Positions 18,360 through 28,483 are shown, numbered from the stretch's first letter. The stretch: 43,607 bases of DNA from Gammaproteobacteria bacterium (GCA_029863705.1 JAOTUU010000007.1:1-43607), one strand, 5' to 3'. The notes: generated by a model not told the origin, from the sequence alone. Program-made: numbers and translations.

Positions 18360-19373
18360 ATGTCTGTACGTACACCTGGCCAGCAAATAATCGGGGAGGC
18401 GCCGGCCTTTCTCGAAATGCTCGAACACGTGTCCCGCGTAGCTCCGCTGAACAAGCCTGTGCTGGTTGTTGGCGAACGCGGCACCGGCAAGGAGCTGATC
18501 GCCTCACGGCTGCATTTCCTGTCAGAGCGCTGGGAGCAGAATGTTGTAAAGGTGAATTGCGCAGCTCTGACGGAGTCGATCCTGGAATCAGAATTATTCG
18601 GCCACGAAGCCGGTGCATTTACCGGGGCGACGCAGACCCATATTGGTCACTTTGAGCGCGCGGACAGCGGCTCGATGATCCTCGATGAGTTGGCGACGAT
18701 CACCCCTCGGATGCAGGAGAAGATCCTGCGTGCAATCGAGTACGGCGAAATTCAACGGGTCGGCGGCAGTGACACACTGCGTGTCGATGTGCGGATTGTC
18801 GGCTCGACAAACTCGGACCTGCAATCTCTCGCTGCAAGCGGAGGGTTCCGTCGGGATCTACTGGATCGCCTGGCGTTCGATGTCATTACGATTCCACCAT
18901 TACGAGAACGCCTCGAGGATATCTTAACTTTGGCTCACGCATTCGCCGTTAACATGGTCAGCGAAATGAAGCAGGCCTATTTCCCGGGCTTCGCACCCAA
19001 AGCAGCCTCAGCACTATTGCGGCACAAATGGCCTGGCAACGTACGCGAATTGAAGAACACCATAGAGCGATCTGTGTATCGATCAAGCGACCCTGAACAG
19101 CCGATTTCGGTTATCGCTTTCGACCCATTCGATTCGCCATTCAAGCTTGCTGATACGGTTGACAGCAAGGCTCCTGAACCTCGAGTGCAGCGAGAACCGC
19201 TGCTGCCGACAGACTTGCCACAGCGGCTCAGAGAAACCGAAAGAGACCTGTTGAATGCGGCTCTGAAGAAAGCACGCTTCAACCAGAGCATGGCGGCAGA
19301 TCTATTGGGGCTCAGCTACCATCAGTTTCGCGGCAAACTCCGCAAGCACAAAATCTCCGGTCGCCCCTCCTAG
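18360..19373 (+). CDS. pspF: Psp operon transcriptional activator (sigma-54 enhancer-binding protein)
   Basis: GEAPAFLEMLEHVSRVAPLNKPVLVVGERGTGKELIASRLH, ELFGHEAGAFTGA, HKWPGNVRELKN, Fis-type HTH at the C-terminus; divergent from pspA. Confidence 0.93.
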   Translation: MSVRTPGQQIIGEAPAFLEMLEHVSRVAPLNKPVLVVGERGTGKELIASRLHFLSERWEQNVVKVNCAALTESILESELFGHEAGAFTGATQTHIGHFERADSGSMILDELATITPRMQEKILRAIEYGEIQRVGGSDTLRVDVRIVGSTNSDLQSLAASGGFRRDLLDRLAFDVITIPPLRERLEDILTLAHAFAVNMVSEMKQAYFPGFAPKAASALLRHKWPGNVRELKNTIERSVYRSSDPEQPISVIAFDPFDSPFKLADTVDSKAPEPRVQREPLLPTDLPQRLRETERDLLNAALKKARFNQSMAADLLGLSYHQFRGKLRKHKISGRPS

Positions 19374-19381
19374 CCGACCAC

Positions 19382-20308
19382 TTAGCTCTCGTCGCGGTAC
19401 CGTCGAACGTATATCGCCGCGGTGATAAAAAGGCCGCAAACGATAAGTCCGGTCCAGACTTCGATGCTGGTCAGGAACTTGCCGTAATCCAGCCACGACA
19501 CCAGGCTGAGGTTCTCCGACAGTATTGACTCCAGGTCGTCCTCGTCGAATCCCGAATGCGAGATCGAGTCGAAGATCGGCATCGTGACAATACTGAGCCG
19601 GGTCAGGATTGCTTCGCCGAGAGCCCACGATCTGAAAACGATATATTCGAGAATGGGCAGGATAGCGATCGGCAAAACTGCACGCAGGAGCGGGCCGCGT
19701 TTTGCCCAAGCCGATATGAACAGAAACCAACCCAGAAGCGGAGCCATCCAGATCGGCACCGCGATTAATATCGTGGTCACGGCGATCCACGTATCGAACA
19801 ATGGTACAGCGCCCCAGATAAACCGCATCGGATTCGCGCCCTCCGCAGCCAACCAAATGCTAATGATGATCAGGTTCAGGAGATGCGAGATTATGACTGC
19901 GACCATTGTGGCCAACGGTATTGCAATAGCCGCCGTTAACAACTTTGACACAACGGTTTCGGCATCAGTAATCGGCAACGAGCGCCAGAATAGAATGCTC
20001 TTGTCCTTGCGCTCCGCGTACAGGGCATCGAGGCAATAAAAAATCGCAAGAAACCACATCGCAATCAGGAACACGGACGTATTGCCTAACAGGAATCCAG
20101 CGAGCGCAACCCGCCGTACCGATTCGGGCACCGTTGCATCAGCGATCTTCTCAATATCGGGGTTGAGTATTTCGCCAAACGCGGCAACCGCTATGACCAT
20201 CGCCACTGCCAGCAGTGTTGTGATCGTCGCTACTGCCGCAGGTGTAATCCAGATCGAGCGATGTTCCCAAAGCTCGCGTCGCACCAGCGCCAATTGGTTC
20301 GTAATCAT
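19382..20308 (-). CDS. ABC transporter permease (ABC-2 type)
   Basis: 308 aa, multiple TM segments; 4-bp overlap with upstream ATPase gene. Confidence 0.8.
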   Translation of the reverse strand: MITNQLALVRRELWEHRSIWITPAAVATITTLLAVAMVIAVAAFGEILNPDIEKIADATVPESVRRVALAGFLLGNTSVFLIAMWFLAIFYCLDALYAERKDKSILFWRSLPITDAETVVSKLLTAAIAIPLATMVAVIISHLLNLIIISIWLAAEGANPMRFIWGAVPLFDTWIAVTTILIAVPIWMAPLLGWFLFISAWAKRGPLLRAVLPIAILPILEYIVFRSWALGEAILTRLSIVTMPIFDSISHSGFDEDDLESILSENLSLVSWLDYGKFLTSIEVWTGLIVCGLFITAAIYVRRYRDES

Positions 20309-21162
20309 GCTGCTGCCCCCTTAACTTTCGCGACGAACAAATCGGCTACCGACGGAGTGTGCAGCTCTCCGAACGCTGCCACCTTGTCCCGATCGATCCC
20401 CTCGAATGTCATGACTTTCTTGCCGAAAACGTCGCGCTCGTAGATCGGACCGAGTTGCCGCGCCTTGTCGGCGTTCTCGCCAGACGTCACAAGCTCCACA
20501 AATTTGCCTGCCAGGGACTCCATGCTGGTGTTCAGAAGCAGACGACCGTCGTTGATGAACATGATGTCTGTCATCAGGTTTTCGATTTCCTCGACCTGGT
20601 GTGTGGTAATGAAGATCGTTCGCTCACCGTCGAAATAGTCGTTTAGCAGGTTGCTGTAAAATTCTTTACGAAAAATGATGTCCAGACCGAGTGTCGGCTC
20701 ATCCAGAACAAGGAGCCGCGCATCCACTGCGGTTATGATCGACAGGTGCAGCTGAGTGACCATGCCCTTGGACAATTCGCGGACCTTGGCGTCTTTTCGT
20801 ACCTTGGTGCGCGCCAGTAACTCTTCCGAGCGTTTTCGCGAATAATTCGGATGCGTTGCTTCTACAAAATCGAGCAACTGCTCCACCTTGATCCAGCGCG
20901 GCAGCACGGCCACATCGGCAATGAAACAAATGTTCTTCATAAGTTCCTTGCGCTGCCGAAACGGATCCAGCCCCAGGACGGACAAGTCACCATCACAATC
21001 CGTGAGGCCAAGTAAGGCTTTGAGTAGCGTGGTCTTGCCAGCACCATTAGGACCAAAGAGTCCTGTGATCTTGCCCTTCTCGATCTCAAAGCTGACGTTG
21101 TCCACGGCACGAACAGGCCCGAAACTCTTCGATACGTTTCTGGCGGTGACCAGACTAGTCAT
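20305..21162 (-). CDS. ABC transporter ATP-binding protein
   Basis: MTSLVTARNVSKSFGPVRAVDNVSFEIEKGKITGLFGPNGAGKTTLLKALLGL; LVLDEPTLGLD. Start set at ATG 21162, overlapping the gntR end. Confidence 0.9.
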   Translation of the reverse strand: MTSLVTARNVSKSFGPVRAVDNVSFEIEKGKITGLFGPNGAGKTTLLKALLGLTDCDGDLSVLGLDPFRQRKELMKNICFIADVAVLPRWIKVEQLLDFVEATHPNYSRKRSEELLARTKVRKDAKVRELSKGMVTQLHLSIITAVDARLLVLDEPTLGLDIIFRKEFYSNLLNDYFDGERTIFITTHQVEEIENLMTDIMFINDGRLLLNTSMESLAGKFVELVTSGENADKARQLGPIYERDVFGKKVMTFEGIDRDKVAAFGELHTPSVADLFVAKVKGAAA

Positions 21163-21538
21163 CCTTATCTCCTGCGTCTTTTGCCTTTTGTTCTTGTTCA
21201 CTCAAGGCCGCTACGTCGAGCCCGAGCCGCTGGATAGTGGCAAATATCACTGGCCACTCCTTCTCAATAAATCGTTGCCGCTCGTCCTTAAGCAATTGCC
21301 GCCGAGCGCCATCGTTCACGAACATGCCGCGACCGCGCTTCTTCTCGACCAGGCCTTCATCCACGAGTTCCTGGTAGCCCTTTAGAACTGTTAGCGGGTT
21401 AAGACGATATTCGGCAGCGACATTACGCACAGAAGGCAACGCATCACCGTCACCGAGCACGCCCTCCAGGATCATCGCAACGACCCGATCCCGCAGTTGT
21501 CGGTAAATGGGCTGATCTTCATTCCATTTCGGGTCCAT
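21155..21538 (-). CDS. GntR-family transcriptional regulator (YtrA-like, short C-terminus)
   Basis: MDPKWNEDQPIYRQLRDRVVAMILEGVLGDGDALPSVRNVAAEYRLNPLTVLKGYQELVDEGLVEKKRGRGMFV; located with the ABC genes. Confidence 0.9.
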   Translation of the reverse strand: MDPKWNEDQPIYRQLRDRVVAMILEGVLGDGDALPSVRNVAAEYRLNPLTVLKGYQELVDEGLVEKKRGRGMFVNDGARRQLLKDERQRFIEKEWPVIFATIQRLGLDVAALSEQEQKAKDAGDKDD

Positions 21539-21595
21539 CGTTTAAGTGCCCTGCCTGTAGTTGCCGCCTGTTTGGAGCGACAGAGGTTGTTGTTT

Positions 21596-21629
21596 AAAAA
21601 GGCGCCAGCCTGCATGCGCAGGCTGGCGC
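21596..21629 (-). terminator. Hairpin terminator/attenuator between the 54-aa ORF and gntR
   Basis: Perfect 12-bp stem GCGCCAGCCTGC-ATGC-GCAGGCTGGCGC (21602-21629); on the reverse strand followed by C-TTTTT. Confidence 0.75.
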
Positions 21630-21704
21630 AACAAGTCCGTCGCTGCTTTACTCGCCTTGGGGACGGAAACTGAATGTGTGTTTATGCCCAGCGTAACGAC
21701 CCTT

Positions 21705-21869
21705 TTAGCCTTTGAAACTGACATGAATTTCAATGACATCCGCTGCGCTCTTGGCCGCCGCTTCTTGCGTCGTTGCTTCGGCCTGAGCTGCCACAAGCGC
21801 AATTGTCATGAGTGCCATCATTGTCAGGCCAACAATTTCGTTCAGGTAGCGTCGAATCAGGTGTTTCAT
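21705..21869 (-). CDS. Small membrane/secreted protein, 54 aa, first ORF of the GntR-ABC operon
   Basis: Manual reverse-strand translation: MKHLIRRYLNEIVGLTMMALMTIALVAAQAEATTQEAAAKSAADVIEIHVSFKG*. Hydrophobic N-terminal segment; GGAG about 11 nt upstream; downstream of a promoter/operator. Below the ORF-track length cutoff. Confidence 0.6.
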   Translation of the reverse strand: MKHLIRRYLNEIVGLTMMALMTIALVAAQAEATTQEAAAKSAADVIEIHVSFKG

Positions 21870-21907
21870 CGCAGTGGCTCCACAGGTTCTGTTTTGCTAG
21901 TGAGCTA

Positions 21908-21929
21908 GTGTTATAGTTGACTATAACAC
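21908..21929. promoter_or_regulatory. Palindromic operator, probably for the GntR regulator
   Basis: Perfect inverted repeat GTGTTATAGT-TG-ACTATAACAC. Confidence 0.75.
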
Positions 21930-21947
21930 CAATATTGCCCTTTGCAA
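21920..21947 (-). promoter_or_regulatory. Sigma-70-like promoter of the 54-aa ORF/gntR/ABC operon
   Basis: Reverse strand TTGCAA-16 nt-TATAGT; the -10 element lies inside the palindromic operator. Confidence 0.5.
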
Positions 21948-22081
21948 GCCTTTTTTCACAATTTTGCTAACCCGAACGGCTTGCGCGCCACGTTTGTAGA
22001 GATATGGCCGCGGCTACCCACGTAATGACCCACGCTGAATTTCGGGTTCCCCGAGCGGCCGCTGTCCCCTATGCTCTGAAA

Positions 22082-22639
22082 ATGGACGAAACACCTGAGG
22101 ACAGCGCCCTGATGCTGCGTTACCGCGACGGCGATGTGGCGGCGTTCGAGCTGCTTTACCAACGCCACAACGATGCCCTCTATCGCTATTTGTTAAGGCT
22201 CTGCCATCACCGTGACACCGCCGAGGACATTTTCCAGGATGTTTGGGGGAAGATCATCAAGTCGCGGCAAAACTACCGGCCAACTGCGAAGTTCTCGACC
22301 TTTCTTTATCGAGTGGCGCACAATTGTTTCATCGATCATATCCGCCGCAACAAACGACACTCCCACACCGTCGATGTCGAGCCGGACAATCAACCCGATC
22401 CCGGAGATCAGCCTGAGGCATTGGCAGAGAGGAGTATGGCGAGGCGCAGGCTTGATGCCGCATTGACGGAGCTGCCAGAAGAGCAACGCGATGTATTCTT
22501 ACTGCACGAAGAGGCAGGGCTGAATCTCGACCAGATTGCGTCAGTCACTGGCGCCAATCGTGAAACCGCGAAAAGCCGGCTTCGTTACGCTGTAAAAAAA
22601 TTGCGCGTAGCCATAAATGAGCCAGCGGAGACGTCATGA
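22082..22639 (+). CDS. ECF-type RNA polymerase sigma factor
   Basis: MDETPEDSALMLRYRDGDVAAFELLYQRHNDALYRYLLRLCHHRDTAEDIFQDVWGKII (sigma region 2) and LPEEQRDVFLLHEEAGLNLDQIASVTGANRETAKSRLRYAVKKLR (region 4). Confidence 0.9.
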   Translation: MDETPEDSALMLRYRDGDVAAFELLYQRHNDALYRYLLRLCHHRDTAEDIFQDVWGKIIKSRQNYRPTAKFSTFLYRVAHNCFIDHIRRNKRHSHTVDVEPDNQPDPGDQPEALAERSMARRRLDAALTELPEEQRDVFLLHEEAGLNLDQIASVTGANRETAKSRLRYAVKKLRVAINEPAETS

Positions 22640-23370
22640 CCGAAGATCGAATCAGACCAGAGTCAGATGGCGAAGTGGACTCGCTCGTCACCCAGACCTA
22701 TAGAGAGGTAGCGAGTGAGCTCACACCGGAGCACCTCAACAGGGCTGTAATGAAGCAGGCTGCCGATGCAGCACGCCCTCGTTACCTCAGGTCTGTGTCC
22801 TGGACGCGCCCTATGGCCTGGGCAGCGACGATAACCCTCTGTGTCGCCCTGGTGCTCGAAGTTACGAACGCGCCTGTTCCTGAAACCAGCGATGTTGTGT
22901 TGCCGTCCGGTCGACTCGACGCGCCTGCACCTGCGGCTTCAGCGGCACCCGCACCCAAGCTGAATAGACCTGATCCGGTCAAAGCTGAGGCGCTCCCTGA
23001 AGCCATGCAGGACGCTGAGGTGCCTGCGGAGAGGAAACGTACAGCGAAAATAAGTAAAGATCTTCGCCAGCAAGTCGCGGCTAAGCCAGCCAGTGCAGAA
23101 GAGTTTTCCATGAAAGATGACGATATGCTGGGCCGGGCCAGGGAAATCGCGACGCTGCAGACCGGCGACATAAGGGAATCCGATCAAGTATTGGGTGCCA
23201 CGACGATTGCTGCGGGTTCTGCAGAGCCCTCCTGCAGTGAAACCGACGTCGCAAAGCCCGACTCCTGGCTTCTTTGCATACAAAAGCTCGAGGATGCCGG
23301 TCGAATGGCCGAAGCGGACGAGCAACGTGCACTTTACAATGCCGCCTACCCGGAAGACGAACCACTTTAG
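22636..23370 (+). CDS. Probable anti-sigma factor / membrane protein partner of the ECF sigma
   Basis: 4-bp overlap with the ECF gene; N-terminal cytosolic segment, one TM ([17 protein letters not shown]), Ala/Pro-rich periplasmic region. Confidence 0.55.
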   Translation: MTEDRIRPESDGEVDSLVTQTYREVASELTPEHLNRAVMKQAADAARPRYLRSVSWTRPMAWAATITLCVALVLEVTNAPVPETSDVVLPSGRLDAPAPAASAAPAPKLNRPDPVKAEALPEAMQDAEVPAERKRTAKISKDLRQQVAAKPASAEEFSMKDDDMLGRAREIATLQTGDIRESDQVLGATTIAAGSAEPSCSETDVAKPDSWLLCIQKLEDAGRMAEADEQRALYNAAYPEDEPL

Positions 23371-23465
23371 TTTCGGTATCTCACGAGTGCCGCGCGACGC
23401 GGGCGGTGCTAGAATCGCCGCCGCAAAGCTACGCTTTTCCACTGCGGCCACCCAGGAATCAGAAA

Positions 23466-24443
23466 ATGAAGTCACCAGTTCGCGTCACCATAACCGGCGC
23501 TGCCGGCCAAATCGGCTACCAGCTCGCCTTTCGGATCGCCTCCGGTCAGATGCTCGGCGCTGATCAACCCGTCATACTGCAACTACTCGAGATTCCGCCA
23601 GCCCTGCCGGCACTCCGTGGTGTGGTCATGGAACTCGATGATTGTGCTTTCAGCACCCTTGCCGGGATAGTCGCTACAGACGACCCGAGCGTGGCTTTCA
23701 AGGACAGCGATTATGCGTTACTGGTCGGCGCCCGCCCGCGAGGACCTGGCATGGAGCGCAAAGATCTGCTCGAAGCAAACGCGGCAATCTTCTCCGTGCA
23801 GGGTAAGGCGATGAACGACAATGCGAGCAAGGACATTCGCGTACTGGTTGTGGGTAACCCGGCGAACACGAATGCGCTCATTGCTCAAAGCAACGCGCCT
23901 GATCTTAATCCACGCAACTTCACGTCGATGACTCGCCTCGACCACAATCGCGCTTCTGCGCAGCTTGCTGCAAGAACAGGCAAGCACGTTAATGATGTGC
24001 AACGCATGACGGTTTGGGGCAATCATTCCGCTACACAATACCCGGACATCCATCACACGTTAGTTGACGGCACGCCTGCGCTGGATCTGGTCGACCAGAC
24101 GTGGCTGGTGGACGACTTCATACCGGTCGTACAACAGCGCGGCGCGGCAATTATCAAGGCCCGTGGCGCGTCGTCAGCCGCTTCGGCCGCATCTGCCGCC
24201 ATTGATCACATGCGCGATTGGGTGTTGGGCTCCCCGGATGGCGACTGGGTCAGCATGGGAATTCCGGCTGATGGCAGTTACGGCATTGAGTCCGGCGTCG
24301 TTTATTCCTATCCGGTTCATTGCCGTGATGGCGATTACGAAATCGTTCAGGATCTGGCGATTTCTGAATTCAGCCGTGAACGCATGGATGCAACAGAGGT
24401 CGAATTGCGCGAAGAACGGGCAGCGATTGAGGAACTGCTCTAG
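23466..24443 (+). CDS. mdh: Malate dehydrogenase
   Basis: [62 protein letters not shown]...[10 protein letters not shown]...[14 protein letters not shown]. Start at ATG 23466. Confidence 0.95.
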   Translation: MKSPVRVTITGAAGQIGYQLAFRIASGQMLGADQPVILQLLEIPPALPALRGVVMELDDCAFSTLAGIVATDDPSVAFKDSDYALLVGARPRGPGMERKDLLEANAAIFSVQGKAMNDNASKDIRVLVVGNPANTNALIAQSNAPDLNPRNFTSMTRLDHNRASAQLAARTGKHVNDVQRMTVWGNHSATQYPDIHHTLVDGTPALDLVDQTWLVDDFIPVVQQRGAAIIKARGASSAASAASAAIDHMRDWVLGSPDGDWVSMGIPADGSYGIESGVVYSYPVHCRDGDYEIVQDLAISEFSRERMDATEVELREERAAIEELL

Positions 24444-24526
24444 CTGTGATTACTAGCACGGCATTCCCGGCGCCTTGATGATAGGGTTTGTCGTGCTGGT
24501 CAGTTGAATTAATCAAGGGGTTTGAA

Positions 24527-27100
24527 GTGTCTAGTTTGCTTGTGAGTCTAGCCTGGTTGCTGCTGTTCGTCGGCGGCGGCATATTTCTCGCCTACCGGCG
24601 TGTCGATTTACGTATGTCCACTGTTGCAACGGGGCTTGCCTTACTCGCCTACACGGTCTTCGGCAACGGTGGTTGGATCTTGCTGCCGATTTTGTGGTTG
24701 TTGTTCGCTGCCATGCTAATTCCGAATTTCATTGAACTGCGGCGGGAGAAGATCACTAAACCTCTGCTGGCTGTCTACCGCAAGATGTTGCCTTCAATGT
24801 CTGATACCGAGCGAGAGGCACTGGAGGCTGGCAACGTCTGGTGGGATGGTGAGTTGTTCTCAGGAATGCCCGAGTGGGATCGCCTTATGTCTTACCCGGC
24901 GCCAGCTTTATCCGATGAAGAGCGGGCTTTCCTTGATGGCCCGTGCGAAGAGCTGTGTCGAATGCTCGACGACTGGGAGATTTGTCACGAACTAGCAGAT
25001 ATGCCGAAAGAGGTCTGGGACTTCATTATCGAACAACGCTTCTTTGCGATGATTATCCCGAAGCAATATGGGGGCTTGGAATTCTCGGCGTACGCGAACG
25101 CGATGGTTATCACCAAGCTGGCCAGCCGCAGCCCAACAGCGTCATCGACCATCGGCGTGCCCAATTCTCTCGGTCCGGCCGAACTGCTGCTGCACTATGG
25201 CACCGAGGAACAAAAGGACCACTACCTTCCCGGCCTCGCTGCTGGCACCGAAATCCCGTGCTTTGCTTTGACGTCACCCGAGGCCGGCTCAGATGCTGCC
25301 TCACTCGTCGATAGCGGTGTCGTTTGCAAAGGCACGTGGAATGGCAAACAGACGATCGGCATTCGACTCAATTGGAACAAGCGCTACATCACACTGGCGC
25401 CTGTCGCGACGGTGCTCGGCCTTGCGTTCAAGCTCTACGATCCTGACCACCTGATCGGTGACAAGGTTGACTACGGCATAACAGTGGCATTGATTCCAAC
25501 GGATCTTCCGGGTGTCGTCGTCGGTCGTCGCCATCATCCAATGACAATTGCATTTTTGAACGGCCCTACAACCGGTACTGACGTATTTGTGCCCCTCGAC
25601 AGCATCATCGGTGGCCAGGACAGGGCCGGCAAAGGCTGGAAGATGCTCATGCAATTGCTAGCTGTCGGTCGCGCGATCACGTTGCCATCGACTGGTGCCG
25701 GTGGTGGCCAAGCCGCCAGTTACGCATCCGGCGCATATACGATGATTCGTAAGCAATTCAATACATCAATCGCAAAATTTGAAGGTATTGAAGAAGCCCT
25801 GACGCGTATTGCTGGCCACACCTACATAATGAACGCTGCGGTGTCGGTTACGGCCGGCGCAATTGATCAGGGTGAAAAGCCTGCGGTGCCGTCAGCAATA
25901 CTCAAGTATCACTGCACAGAGCTCGGCCGAAAAGTCAGCAGCGACACAATGGATGTTCACGGCGGCAAAGCGCTGAGCCTGGGACCAAATAATTACATTG
26001 GCCGCAGTTTCATGGCCGCACCGATCGCGATAACCGTGGAAGGTGCAAACATCCTGACGCGCAGCCTGATCATCTATGGCCAGGGGGCTATCCGTTGTCA
26101 CCCATTCGTACTACCGGAAATGCATGCTGCGGCAGACGAGGACACCGATCGGGGGCTTGTCGAATTTGACAAGGCCTTGTTTGGCCATATCGGCTACGCG
26201 ATAAGCAACCTGGCACGCTCGCTCTTCCTGGCGCTGACGCACGCCAAAGTCAGTCGCGTACCACTGAATACGCCGACACGTCGCTATTACCAAAACATCA
26301 ATCGCTACAGTGCCGCATTCGCGCTCGCGTCCGACTTCGCGATGCTCACGCTGGGCGGCGCGCTGAAAAAGCGTGAACTGTTATCGGCGCGACTTGGCGA
26401 TGTGTTGAGCTCAATGTATCTCGCATCGACTGTATTAAAACATTTCGAGAACCAGGGGCGACGGGCAACCGACTTGCCGCTTGTCGAGTGGTCTGTCCGA
26501 ACACTGATGTACCAGGCACAAGAGGCATTGCACGCATTCTTGCGAAATTTCCCGAACCGCTGGGTCGCCGCTTTTTTGCGAGTATTCATTTTCCCGCGTG
26601 GCAGAACCTATTCGGCTCCTTCAGATGAGATCGGCCACAAGGTCGTGCAAATAATGACCCGTTCGGGCGAAGCGCGCGAGCGCCTTAGCCGCGAAGCGTA
26701 TACGACACTTGAACCAGGCAATCCACTTGGGCTCCTGCAGGAAGCGCTTGAGTTGTCCGAAAAATATTCGCCGATGGAGCGCCGCCTTCGACAGGCAGAG
26801 CGAGAGGGCTTGATCCACCCCGGTGCCCTCGGTGGCCAGATCGATGAGGCAGAGCATGCTGGCGTTATCAATAAGAAGGAAGCCGCTGAATTGCGCGACT
26901 ATCATGGCAAAGTCTCTGCAATGTTAGCTGTCGACGATTTCTCGTCCGAGGAGCTTGCACGGGGTCAGAGCTCTCCTCCAGCAGCGGCTGCCGCCACTAT
27001 CCCACAAAAGACTACAGTGAAGGCACCGAACAAAGCGGCGCCAGGCAAGAAGAAAGCTCGCAAGAAGGCCAAGAGAAAGAAAAAAGTAAGTAATTCGTAA
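24527..27100 (+). CDS. fadE: FadE-type acyl-CoA dehydrogenase with N-terminal TM segments and a Lys-rich C-terminal tail
   Basis: FAMIIPKQYGGLEFSAYANAMVITKLASRS, GTEIPCFALTSPEAGSDAASL, MDVHGGKALSLGPNNYIGRSF; GTG 24527 preceded by AAGGGG. Confidence 0.88.
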   Translation: MSSLLVSLAWLLLFVGGGIFLAYRRVDLRMSTVATGLALLAYTVFGNGGWILLPILWLLFAAMLIPNFIELRREKITKPLLAVYRKMLPSMSDTEREALEAGNVWWDGELFSGMPEWDRLMSYPAPALSDEERAFLDGPCEELCRMLDDWEICHELADMPKEVWDFIIEQRFFAMIIPKQYGGLEFSAYANAMVITKLASRSPTASSTIGVPNSLGPAELLLHYGTEEQKDHYLPGLAAGTEIPCFALTSPEAGSDAASLVDSGVVCKGTWNGKQTIGIRLNWNKRYITLAPVATVLGLAFKLYDPDHLIGDKVDYGITVALIPTDLPGVVVGRRHHPMTIAFLNGPTTGTDVFVPLDSIIGGQDRAGKGWKMLMQLLAVGRAITLPSTGAGGGQAASYASGAYTMIRKQFNTSIAKFEGIEEALTRIAGHTYIMNAAVSVTAGAIDQGEKPAVPSAILKYHCTELGRKVSSDTMDVHGGKALSLGPNNYIGRSFMAAPIAITVEGANILTRSLIIYGQGAIRCHPFVLPEMHAAADEDTDRGLVEFDKALFGHIGYAISNLARSLFLALTHAKVSRVPLNTPTRRYYQNINRYSAAFALASDFAMLTLGGALKKRELLSARLGDVLSSMYLASTVLKHFENQGRRATDLPLVEWSVRTLMYQAQEALHAFLRNFPNRWVAAFLRVFIFPRGRTYSAPSDEIGHKVVQIMTRSGEARERLSREAYTTLEPGNPLGLLQEALELSEKYSPMERRLRQAEREGLIHPGALGGQIDEAEHAGVINKKEAAELRDYHGKVSAMLAVDDFSSEELARGQSSPPAAAAATIPQKTTVKAPNKAAPGKKKARKKAKRKKKVSNS

Positions 27101-27106
27101 GTCTTC

Positions 27107-28483
27107 ATGCCGACTCGCTCCGGACCTGTCTATGAAGTCTCCTTTATCGTAGACGCGAGTGTCCGCGATGACTTCGACAACTGGCTCCGCGAGCACGTTA
27201 GCGAAATAAGCCATGTAGCTGGCATCGCAGATTGCAGCTATTTCCCAATGGCAGGTCGTGACGACGGGCGCAGCGGCTGCGTGTGTCTTTATGTTTTCGA
27301 CAGCGATGATGCCCTGGACAATTTTCTGGAGGGTGTCGGCACCGATATACCAAGCGATGTAACGTCCCGGTTCCGAGGTCTGGTTACGACCGCAGCTCGT
27401 GTTCTCAGAGAGGACAGCACTCTCGATCTGGCGCCGGCAGAGTCAGCCGATTGCCTTAACTGCGGGACACGGCTGAAAGGGCAATATTGCGGCAATTGTG
27501 GGCAACGGTCCCGCAGTAGGCTGATTAGTCTCTGGGAACTGATCAGCGATGCCTTCGGCGACCTGTTTGAGCTCGACTCTCGCCTTTGGCAAACACTGGT
27601 TCCTCTGATGATTCGGCCGGGTCAGCTAACCCACGATTACCTGCAAGGGCGACGCGCGCGTTACATGCCGCCCTTTCGCATGTACCTCGTCCTGAGCCTG
27701 CTGTTCTTCGTAATTGCCTTTTTCGACCCGCGCGAGGAGCTTGGTTTGCTCTTTGAGCCCCAGCCGGAGCAAACCAGCGCCGCCGCAGCTGATGGCGAGA
27801 TTGCTGTGCCGGATGAGGCAATTGATGAAGCTCAACAGGTCCTCGACGAACTCGCAGCAGATGGTGTTCTGCCGGATGTAGAATTATCTGAAACTGCCGA
27901 TACCCATGGCGGCGGTTTCATCCTCAAGCTCGACGACGACGGTGAGGAAATCGAGGTCGACGGTGATTGCGACGTTGAGTCCTCGGAGCTTGAGGAACTG
28001 CCTGGCTGGATCGCCCGGCGCTTAACCCCGGAACGCCTGAAGCGCATCTGCGAAAAAACCCAGATTGATGGCGGTAAGGCATTCGTAGACAAACTGGTCG
28101 ACAATATTCCAGCCGCCTTGATCGTCCTGTTGCCGTTGATGGCACTCGTATTGAAAGCTTTGTATCCATTATCCAAACGCTATTATGTCGAGCATTTGCT
28201 GTTCTTCGTGCATTTTCACGCGTTCTTCTTCCTCATCCTGACGCTGCAAATTTTGTTGATGCGAATATCGACAATGCTCGTCATACCCGAGGCGATACCT
28301 ATAGTGACCGTTGTTGTCACGTCATTCTATGTGCCGGTGTATCTATTCAAATCGATGCGGCAGGTCTATGGGCAAGGCTGGTTCGTGTCCTTGCTCAAAT
28401 TCGTTGTTCTCGTGTTTTCCTACCTGATCGGCTTTTTCGCCACAATGATGGGGGCGCTCGCGATCGCCGCATTTTCGATATAA
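27107..28483 (+). CDS. DUF4286-like N-terminal domain fused to DUF3667-like zinc-ribbon membrane domain
   Basis: N-terminus MPTRSGPVYEVSFIVDASVRDDFDNWLREHVSEISHVAGIADCSYF; zinc ribbon CLNCGTRLKGQYCGNCGQR; FELDSRLWQTLVPLMIRPGQLTHDYLQGRRARYMPPFRMYLVLSLLFF. Confidence 0.65.
   Translation: MPTRSGPVYEVSFIVDASVRDDFDNWLREHVSEISHVAGIADCSYFPMAGRDDGRSGCVCLYVFDSDDALDNFLEGVGTDIPSDVTSRFRGLVTTAARVLREDSTLDLAPAESADCLNCGTRLKGQYCGNCGQRSRSRLISLWELISDAFGDLFELDSRLWQTLVPLMIRPGQLTHDYLQGRRARYMPPFRMYLVLSLLFFVIAFFDPREELGLLFEPQPEQTSAAAADGEIAVPDEAIDEAQQVLDELAADGVLPDVELSETADTHGGGFILKLDDDGEEIEVDGDCDVESSELEELPGWIARRLTPERLKRICEKTQIDGGKAFVDKLVDNIPAALIVLLPLMALVLKALYPLSKRYYVEHLLFFVHFHAFFFLILTLQILLMRISTMLVIPEAIPIVTVVVTSFYVPVYLFKSMRQVYGQGWFVSLLKFVVLVFSYLIGFFATMMGALAIAAFSI

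Noticed and set aside
18319-18366. Direct repeat AATGTCTG (18319 and 18359) upstream of and overlapping the pspF start
   Set aside because: Only 8 bp, with the second copy inside the start codon region; insufficient to call a binding site.
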